Numbered from the stretch's first letter, positions 52,077-60,876 are shown. The stretch: 64,000 bases of DNA from Xenophilus aerolatus (GCA_030418545.1 QAIB01000005.1:248001-312000), one strand, 5' to 3'. Notes: generated from the sequence alone by a model not told the origin. Translations and numbers: made by a program.

Positions 52077-53282
52077 ATGAGCAGCAGCAGCCAGCCCCTC
52101 TACGACCTCGCGCCGATCGCCTGGCTGCTGGCGGTGGGCGTGCTGCTGGCCGTCGGGCCGGTGGCGTGGGTGTGGTGGCGCCATGCGGGCACGGGGCCCG
52201 CTCGGCGCTTGCACGCGCTCACCGTGCTCACGCTCTTCCTGACCTTCGACCTCACGCTCTTCGGCGCCTTCACCCGGCTCACCGATTCGGGTCTGGGCTG
52301 CCCCGACTGGCCGGGCTGCTATGGCAACGCCAGCCCGCTGGGTGCGCGACACGAGATCGCCATGGCCCAGGCGGCGCAGCCGACCGGCCCCGTCACCCAT
52401 TCCAAGGCCTGGGTGGAGATGGTCCACCGCTACCTGGCCACCGGCGTCGGCGCGCTGATCCTGGTGCTGGCCGTCGCGACCTGGGTCGCGCGGCGGCGCC
52501 AGCGCGTCTCGCCGGTGAGCCATGAGCAGCTGGTTCTGTCCTTATGGTGGCCGGCAGCCACGCTGGTCTGGGTCTGCCTGCAGGGCGCATTCGGTGCGTT
52601 GACCGTCACCTGGCGCCTCTACCCGGCCATCGTCACGCTGCACCTGCTGGGCGCGGTGGTGCTGCTGGCGCTGCTGTGCATCCAGGCCGTGCGCTACCGG
52701 CAGGCGGCCGAGGGGCGCCTGCCCACCGCCGTGCCGAACGGCCTGCGCGCGCTGTTGTGGGTCGGCGCCGCGTTGCTGCTGCTGCAGATCGCCCTGGGCG
52801 GCTGGGTCAGCACCAATTACGCGGTGCTGGCCTGCACCCAGTTCCCGACGTGCCAGGGCAGCTGGTGGCCGCCCATGAACTTCTCGCAGGCCTTCGAGAT
52901 CTGGCGCGAACTGGGCGAAACCAAGGCCGGCGTGCCCCTGGAGTTCGCGGCGCTCACGGCGATCCACTACACGCACCGGCTGGCGGCCTACCTGGTGTTC
53001 GCCGTGCTGGGTGTCCTGGCATTCAGGTTGATGCGCCTGGCCGCGCTGCGCGCCCAGGGCCGGTGGCTCGCAGGGCTGGCGCTGCTGCAACTGGCCACCG
53101 GCCTGGGCAACGTGCTGCTGGGCTGGCCACTGGTCGCCGCCGTGTTGCACACCGGCGGCGCCGCCGCCATGGCGGTGGTGCTGACCTGGTCGCTGTGCGA
53201 GAGCCGGCGCAAAGCCGCAGGCGCGCGCTCGCCGCTCGCCCATGTGCCGCCGCCCTCGCGCCGACTGGAGGCGGTCCGATGA
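52077..53282 (+). CDS. ctaA: Heme A synthase (COX15/CtaA)
   Basis: A 401-residue membrane enzyme converting haem O to haem A. Eight helices; conserved histidines in [34 protein letters not shown] and VLHTGGAAA match the haem ligands. The extracytoplasmic cysteine pairs CPDWPGC and CTQFPTC are present. The ATG at 52077 is used; a GTG at 52068 is also open. Its stop overlaps the next start as ATGA. Confidence 0.94.
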   Translation: MSSSSQPLYDLAPIAWLLAVGVLLAVGPVAWVWWRHAGTGPARRLHALTVLTLFLTFDLTLFGAFTRLTDSGLGCPDWPGCYGNASPLGARHEIAMAQAAQPTGPVTHSKAWVEMVHRYLATGVGALILVLAVATWVARRRQRVSPVSHEQLVLSLWWPAATLVWVCLQGAFGALTVTWRLYPAIVTLHLLGAVVLLALLCIQAVRYRQAAEGRLPTAVPNGLRALLWVGAALLLLQIALGGWVSTNYAVLACTQFPTCQGSWWPPMNFSQAFEIWRELGETKAGVPLEFAALTAIHYTHRLAAYLVFAVLGVLAFRLMRLAALRAQGRWLAGLALLQLATGLGNVLLGWPLVAAVLHTGGAAAMAVVLTWSLCESRRKAAGARSPLAHVPPPSRRLEAVR

Positions 53283-54181
53283 GCGCCCCCATCGCCCACA
53301 GCACCCCGATGGCCAGCGTGCTACGCCAGTTCTACGCGCTGACCAAGCCGCGGGTGGTGCAGCTGATCGTCTTCTGCGCGCTCATCGGCATGGTGCTCGC
53401 CGTGCCGGGCGTGCCGTCGATGGACGACGTCTGGCGCGCCTTCATCGCCTGCTTCGGCATCTGGCTAGTGGCAGGCGCGGCCGCGGCCTTCAACTGCCTG
53501 GTCGAGAAGGGCATCGACGCCAAGATGAAGCGCACCGCCTGGCGCCCCACGGCGCGCGGCGAGCTGAGCGACCGGCAGACGCTGCTGTTCTCGGCCGGCC
53601 TGTGCCTGCTCGGCTCGGCGATTCTCTGGTTCGCCGTCAACCCGCTGACCATGTGGCTGACCTTCGCCACCTTCGTCGGCTATGCCGTCATCTACACCGT
53701 GGTGCTCAAGCCGCTGACGCCGCAGAACATCGTGATCGGCGGCGCCTCGGGTGCCATGCCGCCGGTGCTGGGCTGGGCGGCGATGACGGGCGAGGTCGGG
53801 CCGGAGGCGCTGATCCTGTTCCTCATCATCTTCCTGTGGACGCCGCCGCACTTCTGGGCGCTGGCGCTGTACCGCGTCGAGGACTACCGCAAGGCCGGGC
53901 TGCCCATGCTGCCGGTCACGCACGGCAACGAGTTCACGCGGCTGCAGATCCTGCTCTACACGCTGATCCTGTTCGCCGGCTGCCTCATGCCCTTCATCTA
54001 CGGCATGAGCGGCTGGCTGTACCTGGCGGTCGCCTTCGCCGTCAGCATCGGTTTCTGCGGCTACGGCTTCGCGCTGTGGCGGCGCTACTCCGACGCGCTC
54101 GCACGCAAGACCTTCCGCTTCTCGCTGATCCACCTGAGCGTGCTGTTTGCCGCACTGCTGATCGACCACTACATCAAGTGA
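53279..54181 (+). CDS. ctaB: Protoheme IX farnesyltransferase (COX10/CtaB)
   Basis: A 300-residue UbiA-type prenyltransferase that adds farnesyl to haem B to make haem O. The aspartate-rich or equivalent motifs are [15 protein letters not shown] and [33 protein letters not shown] at the start and [11 protein letters not shown] are family marks. Nine helices. Overlaps ctaA, so haem O and haem A steps are made together. Confidence 0.95.
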   Translation: MSAPIAHSTPMASVLRQFYALTKPRVVQLIVFCALIGMVLAVPGVPSMDDVWRAFIACFGIWLVAGAAAAFNCLVEKGIDAKMKRTAWRPTARGELSDRQTLLFSAGLCLLGSAILWFAVNPLTMWLTFATFVGYAVIYTVVLKPLTPQNIVIGGASGAMPPVLGWAAMTGEVGPEALILFLIIFLWTPPHFWALALYRVEDYRKAGLPMLPVTHGNEFTRLQILLYTLILFAGCLMPFIYGMSGWLYLAVAFAVSIGFCGYGFALWRRYSDALARKTFRFSLIHLSVLFAALLIDHYIK

Positions 54182-54201
54182 CCACCCCCAGTCTTCGCGC
54201 A

Positions 54202-54241
54202 CTGCGTGTCGCTCGCCAACCCCCTCAAGGGGCACACGCAG
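54202..54241. terminator. Nested hairpin between ctaB and SCO gene
   Basis: CTGCGTGT (54202-54209) pairs with ACACGCAG (54234-54241), and inside it CCCC-TCAA-GGGG (54221-54232) pairs again. No T tract follows. It is in a 171-bp gap and may be a family-type intergenic repeat that ends or attenuates the operon. Confidence 0.45.
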
Positions 54242-54352
54242 CGGCCCGGCAAAGCCGGTTCCACGCGCGTTCTGATATGGCCTGCTCCGCGGCCGACAGC
54301 GTCTTTGGACTGGCTCAACCACCGGCGAATCATGGCGTCATAGGTCTTAGAC

Positions 54353-54979
54353 ATGCACAAGCGAAATGCTCTTAAATTGATAGCTGGTGGCGCAGGCTGG
54401 GCGGGCGCTGCAAGCCTTTTCGGCTTCAGTCTCGCGGGCTGCAGCGAATCGAAGCCTACCTTCAACGCGGTCGACCTCACGGGCGCCGAATACGCCCGCG
54501 ACTTCAAGCTCACCGACATGAACGGCCAGGTGCGCACCCTGGGCAACTTCAAGGGCAAGGTGGTCGTCGTCTTCTTCGGCTATGCCCAGTGCCCGGACGT
54601 GTGCCCCACCACCATGACCGAGATGGCGCAGGTCAAGCAGAAGCTGGGCAAGGACGGCGACAAGCTGCAGGTGGTGTTCATCACCGTCGACCCCGAGCGC
54701 GACACGCCCGAGATCATGAAGGCGTACATGGGCGCCTTCGATCCGGCCTTCGTCGCCCTGATCCCCACGCCCGAGCAGCTCGCCGCCGTCGCGAAGGACT
54801 TCAAGGTCTACTACAAGAAGGTCGACGGCAAGACGCCCACCAGCTACTCGATGGACCACTCGGCCGCCCAGTACATCTACGACCCGCAAGGGCGCCTGCG
54901 CCTGTATGCGCGTTACGGCGCCGGGGTCGACCCGATGGTGGCAGACATCAAGGCGCTGCTGGCCTCCAGCGCGGCCTGA
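54353..54979 (+). CDS. SCO1/SenC-family copper chaperone lipoprotein
   Basis: A 208-residue lipoprotein that delivers copper to the CuA site of subunit II. The signal peptide ends with lipobox LAGC; the thioredoxin fold has the copper motif GYAQCPDVCPTT and the distal His in YSMDHSAAQYIYD. The hydrophobic core of the signal peptide (about residues 6-26) is encoded by a copy of the 63-bp dispersed repeat. It follows ctaB after a hairpin-containing gap and completes the oxidase assembly set. Confidence 0.94.
   Translation: MHKRNALKLIAGGAGWAGAASLFGFSLAGCSESKPTFNAVDLTGAEYARDFKLTDMNGQVRTLGNFKGKVVVVFFGYAQCPDVCPTTMTEMAQVKQKLGKDGDKLQVVFITVDPERDTPEIMKAYMGAFDPAFVALIPTPEQLAAVAKDFKVYYKKVDGKTPTSYSMDHSAAQYIYDPQGRLRLYARYGAGVDPMVADIKALLASSAA
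54367..54429 (+). repeat. 63-bp dispersed repeat, copy 5 (inside SCO signal peptide)
   Basis: Begins TGCTCTTAAATTGATAGCTG and ends CTTTTCGGCTTCAG. It aligns without gaps with copy 7 at 60896-60958 and is read in the same frame there. It encodes most of the SCO signal peptide. Confidence 0.8.
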
Positions 54980-54999
54980 TCGGCGCATCGCCAGCCGCC

Positions 55000-55815
55000 A
55001 TGTCGGTCGAGCACCTGCGCGCGCGCAAGGGCGCGTTCCGCATCGCGCTGATCCCGCCCGAGGTGCTGGGCGCGCTGAACGACGGCCTGCTCGAAACCGT
55101 CAACCTCAACGAGTTCCTGGCCCTGGACACCCCGCGCCTGGCCCGCGCGGTGGCCGGGCAGATCGGGCTCGACCCCGCGCACGAGCGCCTGGCCGACACA
55201 CTGGCCATGCTCGACGCCTTCAAGCCCATGCAGCGCCACACGCACATCGCGCGGGCGCTGTACGACCTGACGGCCGCACACCCCGAGCGCGACGCCATCG
55301 CCCAACGCTTGGCCACGCATCCCAGCGATGTGGCGCGCAGCTGGGCCGTGCAGTGGGTGCAAGTCGCCGGCCTGCCGCTGGCAGCGCGCCTGCAGGCCGT
55401 GCGCCGCTTCGCCGCCGACCCGCACTTCGGCGTGCGCGAGTTCGCTTGGATGGCGGTGCGCGACGCCGTGATCGGCGATGTCGACGCCGCCATCGCCGCG
55501 CTCGTGCCCTGGACGGGCGATGTCGACGAGAACATCCGCCGCTTCACCAGCGAGCTGACGCGCCCGCGGGGCGTGTGGTGTGCGCCCATCCCGGCGCTGC
55601 AGCGCGAACCGTGGCGCGCACTGCCGCTGCTGGAGTTGCTGCGCGCCGATGGCAGCCGCTACGTGCAGAACTCGGTCGCCAACTGGCTCAACGACGCCAG
55701 CAAGGGACAGGGCCCGTGGGTGCAGGCCCTGGCAGAGCGCTGGCTGGCCGAGAGCGACACGCCGGCCACGCGCTACATCGTCAAGCGGGCGCTGCGGACG
55801 CTATCGAAACCATAG
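55000..55815 (+). CDS. HEAT-repeat protein of DNA alkylation repair (AlkD-like) type
   Basis: A 271-residue all-helical protein with repeated pairs such as FGVREFAWMAVRDAVIGDVDAAI and ENIRRFTSELTRPRGVWCAPI, characteristic of the AlkD-like DNA alkylation repair family (COG4335). Whether it is a glycosylase cannot be told; the motif STLTRPRG-like stretch with Trp is also found in members of unknown activity. Gene starts 20 bp after the SCO stop. Its last residues and stop (LSKP-stop) overlap a dispersed repeat copy. Confidence 0.82.
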   Translation: MSVEHLRARKGAFRIALIPPEVLGALNDGLLETVNLNEFLALDTPRLARAVAGQIGLDPAHERLADTLAMLDAFKPMQRHTHIARALYDLTAAHPERDAIAQRLATHPSDVARSWAVQWVQVAGLPLAARLQAVRRFAADPHFGVREFAWMAVRDAVIGDVDAAIAALVPWTGDVDENIRRFTSELTRPRGVWCAPIPALQREPWRALPLLELLRADGSRYVQNSVANWLNDASKGQGPWVQALAERWLAESDTPATRYIVKRALRTLSKP

Positions 55816-55862
55816 CTGCGTGGGCCCGATCGGTGGGCCTTGTGGCGTGATTTGGGCTTGAA
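55799..55862 (+). repeat. 63-bp dispersed repeat, copy 6
   Basis: Starts CGCTATCGAAACCATAGCTG and ends TTGGGCTTGAA, one base longer than the other copies. Its left part encodes the last five codons of the HEAT-repeat protein including the stop (TAG). Confidence 0.75.
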
Positions 55863-55864
55863 CG

Positions 55865-55982
55865 CGGACTCCCGTACGCGAAGGGCGCAAAGGTTTCGCG
55901 AAGGACGCGAAGAAACATCCTTTCTTGGATTTCCTTTTGCGTCCTTCGCGTGACTTTCGCGCCCTTCGCGTACGGGAGTCCG
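55865..55982. repeat. Long inverted repeat downstream of the HEAT-repeat gene
   Basis: The left arm (about 55865-55911) begins CGGACTCCCGTACGCGAAGG and the right arm (about 55937-55982) is its near complement ending CCTTCGCGTACGGGAGTCCG. Repeated CGCGAAGG / CCTTCGCG motifs occur several times in each arm. The spacer of about 25 bases is AT-rich. The element lies between two converging genes and has no coding potential. Confidence 0.8.
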
Positions 55983-55986
55983 AATT

Positions 55987-56014
55987 GAAAAAGCCCGGCA
56001 CAGGGCCGGGCTCT
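55987..56014 (-). terminator. Intrinsic terminator of rpoH
   Basis: AGCCCGGC (55992-55999) pairs with GCCGGGCT (56005-56012) around a five-base loop; on the minus strand the hairpin is followed by a T tract. It starts 23 bp after the rpoH stop codon. Confidence 0.85.
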
Positions 56015-56036
56015 TCAACCGACAGGAAGGCTGCGA

Positions 56037-56978
56037 TCAGGCGTACGCCGCCAGCGCCTTCTTCATCTTCTTCATCGCCGCCGCTTCGATCTGGCGGATA
56101 CGCTCGGCCGAGACGCCGTAGTCGGCCGCCAGTTCGTGCAGCGTCATGCCGCCCGAGCCGTCGTCGTTCACCTTGAGCCAGCGCTCCTCGACGATGCGGC
56201 GGCTGCGGTCGTCCAGCGCTTCCAGCGCGGTGGCGATGCCGTCGCTCGACAGCCGGTCGCGCTGGCGCGATTCGAGCTGCGCGGTCGGCTCCTGCGAGGC
56301 GTCGGCCAGGTACGCGATCGGGCCGTAGGTGTCCTCGCCATCGTCGGCCGGGCCCGGGTCGAGCACCACGTCGCCGCCCGACAGGCGGGTCTCCATCTCG
56401 ATCACTTCCTCGGGCTTGACGTTCAGCTTGCGCGCCACCTCACCGATCTCGTCGGTGTTCAGCGTCTCGCGGTGCGTCTCGGCATCCGCCGCGGCGGCGT
56501 CGGCCTTGAAACCCTGCTTCATCGAGCGCAGATTGAAGAACAGCTTGCGCTGGGCCTTGGTCGTCGCGACCTTGACCATGCGCCAGTTCTTCAGGATGTA
56601 CTCGTGGATCTCGGCCTTGATCCAGTGCATGGCGTAGCTCACCAGCCGCACGCCCTGGTCCGGGTCGAAACGCTTCACGGCCTTCATCAGGCCGACATTG
56701 CCTTCCTGGATCAGGTCGCCGTGCGGCAGCCCGTAGCCCAGGTACTGGCGAGAGATCGAGATGACCAGGCGCAGGTGCGACAGGATCAGCGCCCCCGCAG
56801 CTTCCAGGTCGTTGTGGTCACGCAGCCGGCGCGCGAAGCCTTGCTCTTCCTCGAGGGTGAGCAGGGGCAGCCGGTTGGCGGCAGAGATGTAGGCGTCCAG
56901 ATTGCCGAGCGAAGGCACCATGGCCCACGGATTGGCCACGGCCAACTGGTTGGCAGAAGATCCAGACAGGCTTGTCAT
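56037..56978 (-). CDS. rpoH: RNA polymerase heat-shock sigma factor RpoH (sigma-32)
   Basis: A 313-residue sigma factor. Region 1.2/2.1 is LDAYISAANRLPLLTLEEEQ; region 2.2-2.4 includes GDLIQEGNVGLMKAVKRFD and LVSYAMHWIKAEIHEYI; the RpoH box QRKLFFNLR distinguishes it from other group 3 factors; region 4.2 is GVSAERIRQIEAAAMKKMK. The start at 56978 is fixed by AAGGAG eight bases upstream; an in-frame ATG at 57005 has no ribosome site and would be translated from inside the CIRCE sequence. Controls chaperone and protease genes at high temperature. A CIRCE operator lies just upstream. Confidence 0.95.
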   Translation of the reverse strand: MTSLSGSSANQLAVANPWAMVPSLGNLDAYISAANRLPLLTLEEEQGFARRLRDHNDLEAAGALILSHLRLVISISRQYLGYGLPHGDLIQEGNVGLMKAVKRFDPDQGVRLVSYAMHWIKAEIHEYILKNWRMVKVATTKAQRKLFFNLRSMKQGFKADAAAADAETHRETLNTDEIGEVARKLNVKPEEVIEMETRLSGGDVVLDPGPADDGEDTYGPIAYLADASQEPTAQLESRQRDRLSSDGIATALEALDDRSRRIVEERWLKVNDDGSGGMTLHELAADYGVSAERIRQIEAAAMKKMKKALAAYA

Positions 56979-56986
56979 AGGGGAAA

Positions 56987-56992
56987 CTCCTT
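56987..56992 (-). promoter_or_regulatory. Ribosome binding site deciding the rpoH start
   Basis: AAGGAG, read on the minus strand, ends 8 bases before the ATG at 56978. This favours that start over the upstream ATG at 57005, which lacks any such sequence. Confidence 0.8.
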
Positions 56993-57006
56993 GGTTGGCA
57001 TTCATA

Positions 57007-57033
57007 TTAGCACTCGGTTAGAGGGAGTGCTAA
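57007..57033. promoter_or_regulatory. Perfect CIRCE element (HrcA operator) upstream of rpoH
   Basis: TTAGCACTC (57007-57015), a 9-base spacer and GAGTGCTAA (57025-57033) match the CIRCE consensus exactly. It sits 28 bp before the rpoH start codon. HrcA, the CIRCE repressor, is not encoded in the window. Repression of rpoH by HrcA would put the sigma-32 regulon under a second heat-sensing layer. Confidence 0.95.
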
Positions 57034-57086
57034 AGCGGGAGTTCCCAATAAAACGTATCGGGTCGATAGTTTTTGTCGAACTCCCG

Positions 57087-57554
57087 TCAGGCCCGGATCC
57101 CCAGCTTCGCCAACCCCAGCCCGGCAACGAACAGCGGACCCACGTAAAGGTATTGGAGGTCCTCGAAGAAGGAAGGTTTCCTGCCTTCGATCTTGTGGCC
57201 GACGAACTGGAAGATCCAGCCCACCACGAAGATGGCCGCCGACACCGGCAGCACCAGGCTGCCCAAGGCGTGGACGGCGGCCAGCAGCACGGCGGTCCAG
57301 GCCAGCATCACCGCAAAGAACACCGGCGAGCGCAGCAGCGCGTAATACACGAGGCTGGCCGCCACGAAGGCATACGCCACCCAGGGGTGGATGGCGAACA
57401 GCAGGCCGACGATGCTGAGCATGATGGCCGGAATGGCCACGACATGGATCAGCTCGTTGGTCGGGTGGCGGTGGCTTTCGGCGTAGTGGGCCAGCAGGCG
57501 GTCCACCCGGCGGCGTGGGGCGGCGTCTTCCAGCGGGGCGGCGATGGTGTCCAT
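57087..57554 (-). CDS. Mpo1-like (DUF962) membrane protein
   Basis: A 155-residue protein with four or so helices. LLAHYAESHRHPTNELIHVVAIP contains the histidines typical of the DUF962/Mpo1 family, and WIFQFVGHKIEGRKPSFFED the second His motif. In yeast Mpo1 is an iron-dependent dioxygenase acting on 2-hydroxy fatty acids; for bacterial members this is inferred. It lies 53 bp upstream of the CIRCE element in the same direction as rpoH but separated by its promoter. Confidence 0.88.
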   Translation of the reverse strand: MDTIAAPLEDAAPRRRVDRLLAHYAESHRHPTNELIHVVAIPAIMLSIVGLLFAIHPWVAYAFVAASLVYYALLRSPVFFAVMLAWTAVLLAAVHALGSLVLPVSAAIFVVGWIFQFVGHKIEGRKPSFFEDLQYLYVGPLFVAGLGLAKLGIRA

Positions 57555-57747
57555 GGGCTTTTCCTGAATGCTGCGGCGCGGGGGCCGCCAATAAGTCACG
57601 TCCTGGGTCGATGTGAAACGAAAGTCAACATTTCGTCGATTTTTCACTCGCGGCGGCGCGCTGTCGGGCGCACAGTACGCCTTGCCGGCACCGGACACAA
57701 GTCTTCGTCCTCCGGCACTCACGAGGAGCGAGGGAGTGGAAGCCTTC

Positions 57748-58077
57748 ATGGACAAATTGATCATCACCAGTCGCCAGGGCGGGCGCAAGCTGGTCGACCT
57801 GGATCGTCCCCGCATGACCATCGGCCGTGCGCCGGGCAGCGACCTGCCGGTCGAGACGCCGCTGGCCAGCCGCGTGCATGCGTTGCTGTCGGCGCGCAGC
57901 GACGGCGTCTACGTCAGCGACCTGGACAGCAGCAACGGCACCTTCGTCAATGGCCGCAAGATCGAGCGGCACCTGCTGCGCCACCGCGACGTGATCCGCG
58001 TTGGCGACTGGGACATCCGCTACATCGACGGCAACGTCGAGCCCCAGCGCGAGACGACGGTCGCCCCGGCGATCTGA
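57748..58077 (+). CDS. Small FHA-domain protein
   Basis: A 109-residue protein that is a single forkhead-associated domain binding phosphothreonine. Landmarks are MTIGRAPGSDLPV, the SRVHALLS strand and LDSSNGTFVNGRKI, with the Arg, Ser, His and Asn that contact the phosphopeptide. A kinase partner is not encoded nearby. The start at 57748 is the first ATG with a reasonable purine-rich upstream; the frame is open to 57613. A hairpin terminator follows directly. Confidence 0.88.
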   Translation: MDKLIITSRQGGRKLVDLDRPRMTIGRAPGSDLPVETPLASRVHALLSARSDGVYVSDLDSSNGTFVNGRKIERHLLRHRDVIRVGDWDIRYIDGNVEPQRETTVAPAI

Positions 58078-58080
58078 TCC

Positions 58081-58108
58081 GCCGCCGCGCAGCGGCGGCT
58101 TTCTTCTT
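58081..58108 (+). terminator. Terminator after FHA gene
   Basis: GCCGCCGC (58081-58088) and GCGGCGGC (58092-58099) form a perfect 8-base stem with a three-base loop, followed by TTTCTTCTT. It lies 3 bp after the stop of the FHA gene and next to the converging end of ftsY. Confidence 0.8.
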
Positions 58109-59385
58109 CAACCCGCCAGCGCCTGCGCGAACTCGCGCGCGTCGAAGGTTTCCAGGTCTTCCAGCTTCTCGCCCACGCCGATGAAGTAGACCGGCACCGG
58201 CTTCTTGCCAGGCTGGGCCTTGGCCCGCTCCACCCCCCATTGCGCGATGGCACACAGCACGCCACCCTTGGCGGTGCCGTCGAGCTTGGTCACCACCAGG
58301 CCCGTGAGGTCCAGCGCCTCGTCGAAGGCCTTGACCTGCTGCAGGGCGTTCTGCCCGGTGTTGCCGTCGATGACCAGCAGCACCTCGTGCGGTGCCGTGG
58401 CATCGGCCTTCGTCACCACGCGCTTGATCTTCTTCAGCTCGTCCATCAGGTGCAGCTGCGTCGGCAGGCGCCCGGCGGTGTCGACCAGCACCACGTCCTT
58501 GCCGCGGGCCTTGCCGGCGTTCACGGCGTCGAAGCTCACGGCGGCCGGGTCGCCGCCTTCCTGGCTCACGATCTCGACCAGGTTGCGGTCGGCCCAAACG
58601 GCGAGCTGCTCGCGGGCCGCGGCGCGGAAGGTGTCGGCCGCAGCCAGCAGCACGGTGCAGCCTTCGTTGGCCAGGTGCTTGGTCAGCTTGCCGATGGAAG
58701 TCGTCTTGCCGGCGCCATTCACGCCCGCGACCATGATCACCGTCGGCGTGTGGCGTCCCACTTCGAGCGGCTTCTCCAGCGGCTTGAGCACTTCGGCCAC
58801 GGCGTCGACCAGCAGGGCGCGCACCTGCTCGGGCCGGGTCGCACTGGCGGCCCACACGCGGTCGCGCAGGTCCTGAAGGATGTGGGCGGCCGCCGGGATG
58901 CCGGTGTCGGCCATCAGCAGCGCGTCTTCCAGCTGCTCGTACAGCTCGTCGTCGATGGTGGCGTTGACGAACACGGCCTGGATGCCGCTGCCGGTCTTCT
59001 TGAGGCCCGACTTGAGCCGGTTCATCCAGCCCTGGCGCTCGGGCGCGGGGGCGGGCGCCGGGGCCGGTGCGGGCATGCGGGCTGGTGGTGCCGCCAAAGG
59101 CGCAGGTGGGGCGACCACTGGCGTCGGCGCTGCGGCCGGCGCAGGGGCGGGGGCAGGTGAGGGTGCCGGCGTCGCCACCGGTGCGGGCGCCGGCGCCGCC
59201 GCGGGAGCCGGCGCCTCGGCCGCCTTGCCGCCGCCGAACCAGCTCGATGGCGAGAACACCGAGCGCGTGGCGGGTGCGTCGGCCGGGGCGGGCGCGGGTG
59301 CGGCAGGCGCATCCGACGACGGGGCCGGCGCGGATGGCGAGGGGGCCTCGGCCGGCGGCGCCTTTTTCTTGAAGAAACTGAACAT
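58108..59385 (-). CDS. ftsY: Signal recognition particle receptor FtsY
   Basis: A 425-residue SRP receptor GTPase that brings ribosome-SRP complexes to the membrane. The N-terminal MFSFFKKK is a membrane-binding basic stretch, followed by a very Ala/Pro-rich A domain (about 10-115) and the NG domain: N helices from WMNRLKSGLKKTGSG, G1 GVNGAGKTTS, G3 DTAGRLPT, G4 TKLDGTAKGG. The ATG at 59385 is chosen because the preceding open frame is antisense to the M16 gene and not family-like. Divergent from the peptidase operon. Confidence 0.95.
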   Translation of the reverse strand: MFSFFKKKAPPAEAPSPSAPAPSSDAPAAPAPAPADAPATRSVFSPSSWFGGGKAAEAPAPAAAPAPAPVATPAPSPAPAPAPAAAPTPVVAPPAPLAAPPARMPAPAPAPAPAPERQGWMNRLKSGLKKTGSGIQAVFVNATIDDELYEQLEDALLMADTGIPAAAHILQDLRDRVWAASATRPEQVRALLVDAVAEVLKPLEKPLEVGRHTPTVIMVAGVNGAGKTTSIGKLTKHLANEGCTVLLAAADTFRAAAREQLAVWADRNLVEIVSQEGGDPAAVSFDAVNAGKARGKDVVLVDTAGRLPTQLHLMDELKKIKRVVTKADATAPHEVLLVIDGNTGQNALQQVKAFDEALDLTGLVVTKLDGTAKGGVLCAIAQWGVERAKAQPGKKPVPVYFIGVGEKLEDLETFDAREFAQALAG

Positions 59386-59415
59386 TCGGGGGATTTCTAG
59401 AATCCGATCGATTCT

Positions 59416-60876
59416 ATGAAACACCCCTCGCCACGCCGTTTCACGGCCGGCGTGGCGCTGCTGGCGGCCCTGGCCGGTCCGCTCGCGTCCGTCGCGCTCG
59501 CCCAGGCTCCGTCGCCCTCCCCGACGCCGGCCGCCCCGTCCTCCCTTCCCACCGCGTCCGTCAAGCCCGTCCAGTACACCCTGGCCAACGGCATGACGCT
59601 GATCGTCCAGCCCGACCGGCGCGCCCCCACCGCGGTGCAGATGCTGTGGGTGCGCGTGGGTTCGGTCGACGAGGTGGACGGCACCTCGGGCGTGGCCCAC
59701 GTGCTCGAACACATGATGTTCAAGGGCACGGCCACGCTCAAGCCAGGCGAGTTCTCACGCCGCGTGGCCGCGCTGGGCGGGCGCGAGAACGCCTTCACCA
59801 CCCGCGACTACACCGGCTACTACCAGCAGATCCCGGCCGAGAGGCTGGAAGACGTGATGAAGCTGGAGTCCGACCGCTTCGCCCACAACCAGTGGCCCGA
59901 CGACGAGTTCAAGCGCGAACTGGAGGTGGTGAAGGAAGAGCGCCGCATGCGCACCGAGGACCAGCCGCGCGCCCTCCTGGGCGAGCAGCAGAACGCGGCC
60001 GTGTTCATCGCCTCGCCCTACCACCGCCCGGTGGTCGGCTGGATGAGCGACCTCGACGCCATGACGCCGCAGGACGCGCGCGCCTTCTTCCAGCGCTGGT
60101 ACGTGCCGGCCAACGCCGCCGTGGTGGTGGCGGGCGACGTCGACCCCGAGCGCGTCCGCGCCCTGGCGGAGAAGTACTACGGCGGCATCCCCGCGCGCGC
60201 GGTGCCCGAGCGCAAGCCGCGCACCGAGCCGCCGCAGCGCGGCATCCGCCGCATCGAGTTCAAGGCCCCGGCCGAGCAGGCCTACGTGTCGCTGGCCTTC
60301 CGGGTGCCGCAGATGGAGCAACTCGACAGCCCCACCGACGCCTGGGCGCTGGTGGTGCTGTCGGCGGTGCTCGACGGCTACACCGGCTCGCGCCTCGACC
60401 GCACGCTCACGCAGGGCCCGGGCCGCGTGGCCGACAGCGTCGGTGCCGGCTACGGCTTTGCCGGCCGCGGGCCGCAGCTGTTCCAGCTGGTCGGCGTGCC
60501 AGCCGCCGGCCAGACCACCGAGACGGTCGAGGCGGCGCTGCGCGCCCAGGTCGCGCGCATCGCCAAGGAGGGCGTGGGCGCCGCGGAGCTGGCCCGGGTC
60601 AAGACGCAATGGGTGGCCAGCGAGACCTACAAGCGCGATTCGGTCATGGCCCAGGCGCGCGAACTCGGCAGCAACTGGGTGCAGGGGCTGCCGCTGGATG
60701 CGAGCGAACGCATCGTCAAGCACCTGCTGGCCGTCACGCCCGAACAGGTGCAGGCGGTGGCCGCCAAGTACTTCGGCGACGACCAGCTCACCGTCGCCAC
60801 GCTGCGGCCCCTGCCCATCGACCCGAACGCCCGGCGCGGCCGCGGTTTCGCCGCCCCGCAGGGAGAGATGCGATGA
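59416..60876 (+). CDS. M16 family zinc metallopeptidase, catalytic subunit
   Basis: A 486-residue pitrilysin-type protease. The signal peptide (FTAGVALLAALAGPLASVALAQA) exports it; the zinc motif is HVLEHMMFKG (His95, Glu98, His99) with the distal Glu in ELEVVKEERRMR. Two M16 halves (N and C) are recognisable, the C half having lower conservation. It forms an operon with a second M16 protein that lacks the zinc motif; such pairs form a heterodimer. Divergent from ftsY, the usual betaproteobacterial order. Confidence 0.93.
   Translation: MKHPSPRRFTAGVALLAALAGPLASVALAQAPSPSPTPAAPSSLPTASVKPVQYTLANGMTLIVQPDRRAPTAVQMLWVRVGSVDEVDGTSGVAHVLEHMMFKGTATLKPGEFSRRVAALGGRENAFTTRDYTGYYQQIPAERLEDVMKLESDRFAHNQWPDDEFKRELEVVKEERRMRTEDQPRALLGEQQNAAVFIASPYHRPVVGWMSDLDAMTPQDARAFFQRWYVPANAAVVVAGDVDPERVRALAEKYYGGIPARAVPERKPRTEPPQRGIRRIEFKAPAEQAYVSLAFRVPQMEQLDSPTDAWALVVLSAVLDGYTGSRLDRTLTQGPGRVADSVGAGYGFAGRGPQLFQLVGVPAAGQTTETVEAALRAQVARIAKEGVGAAELARVKTQWVASETYKRDSVMAQARELGSNWVQGLPLDASERIVKHLLAVTPEQVQAVAAKYFGDDQLTVATLRPLPIDPNARRGRGFAAPQGEMR

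Noticed and set aside
55000-55815. Function as armadillo/phycobilisome-lyase type HEAT protein
   Set aside because: The RPRG-W stretch and two-helix pattern fit the AlkD/COG4335 family better, though activity stays open.
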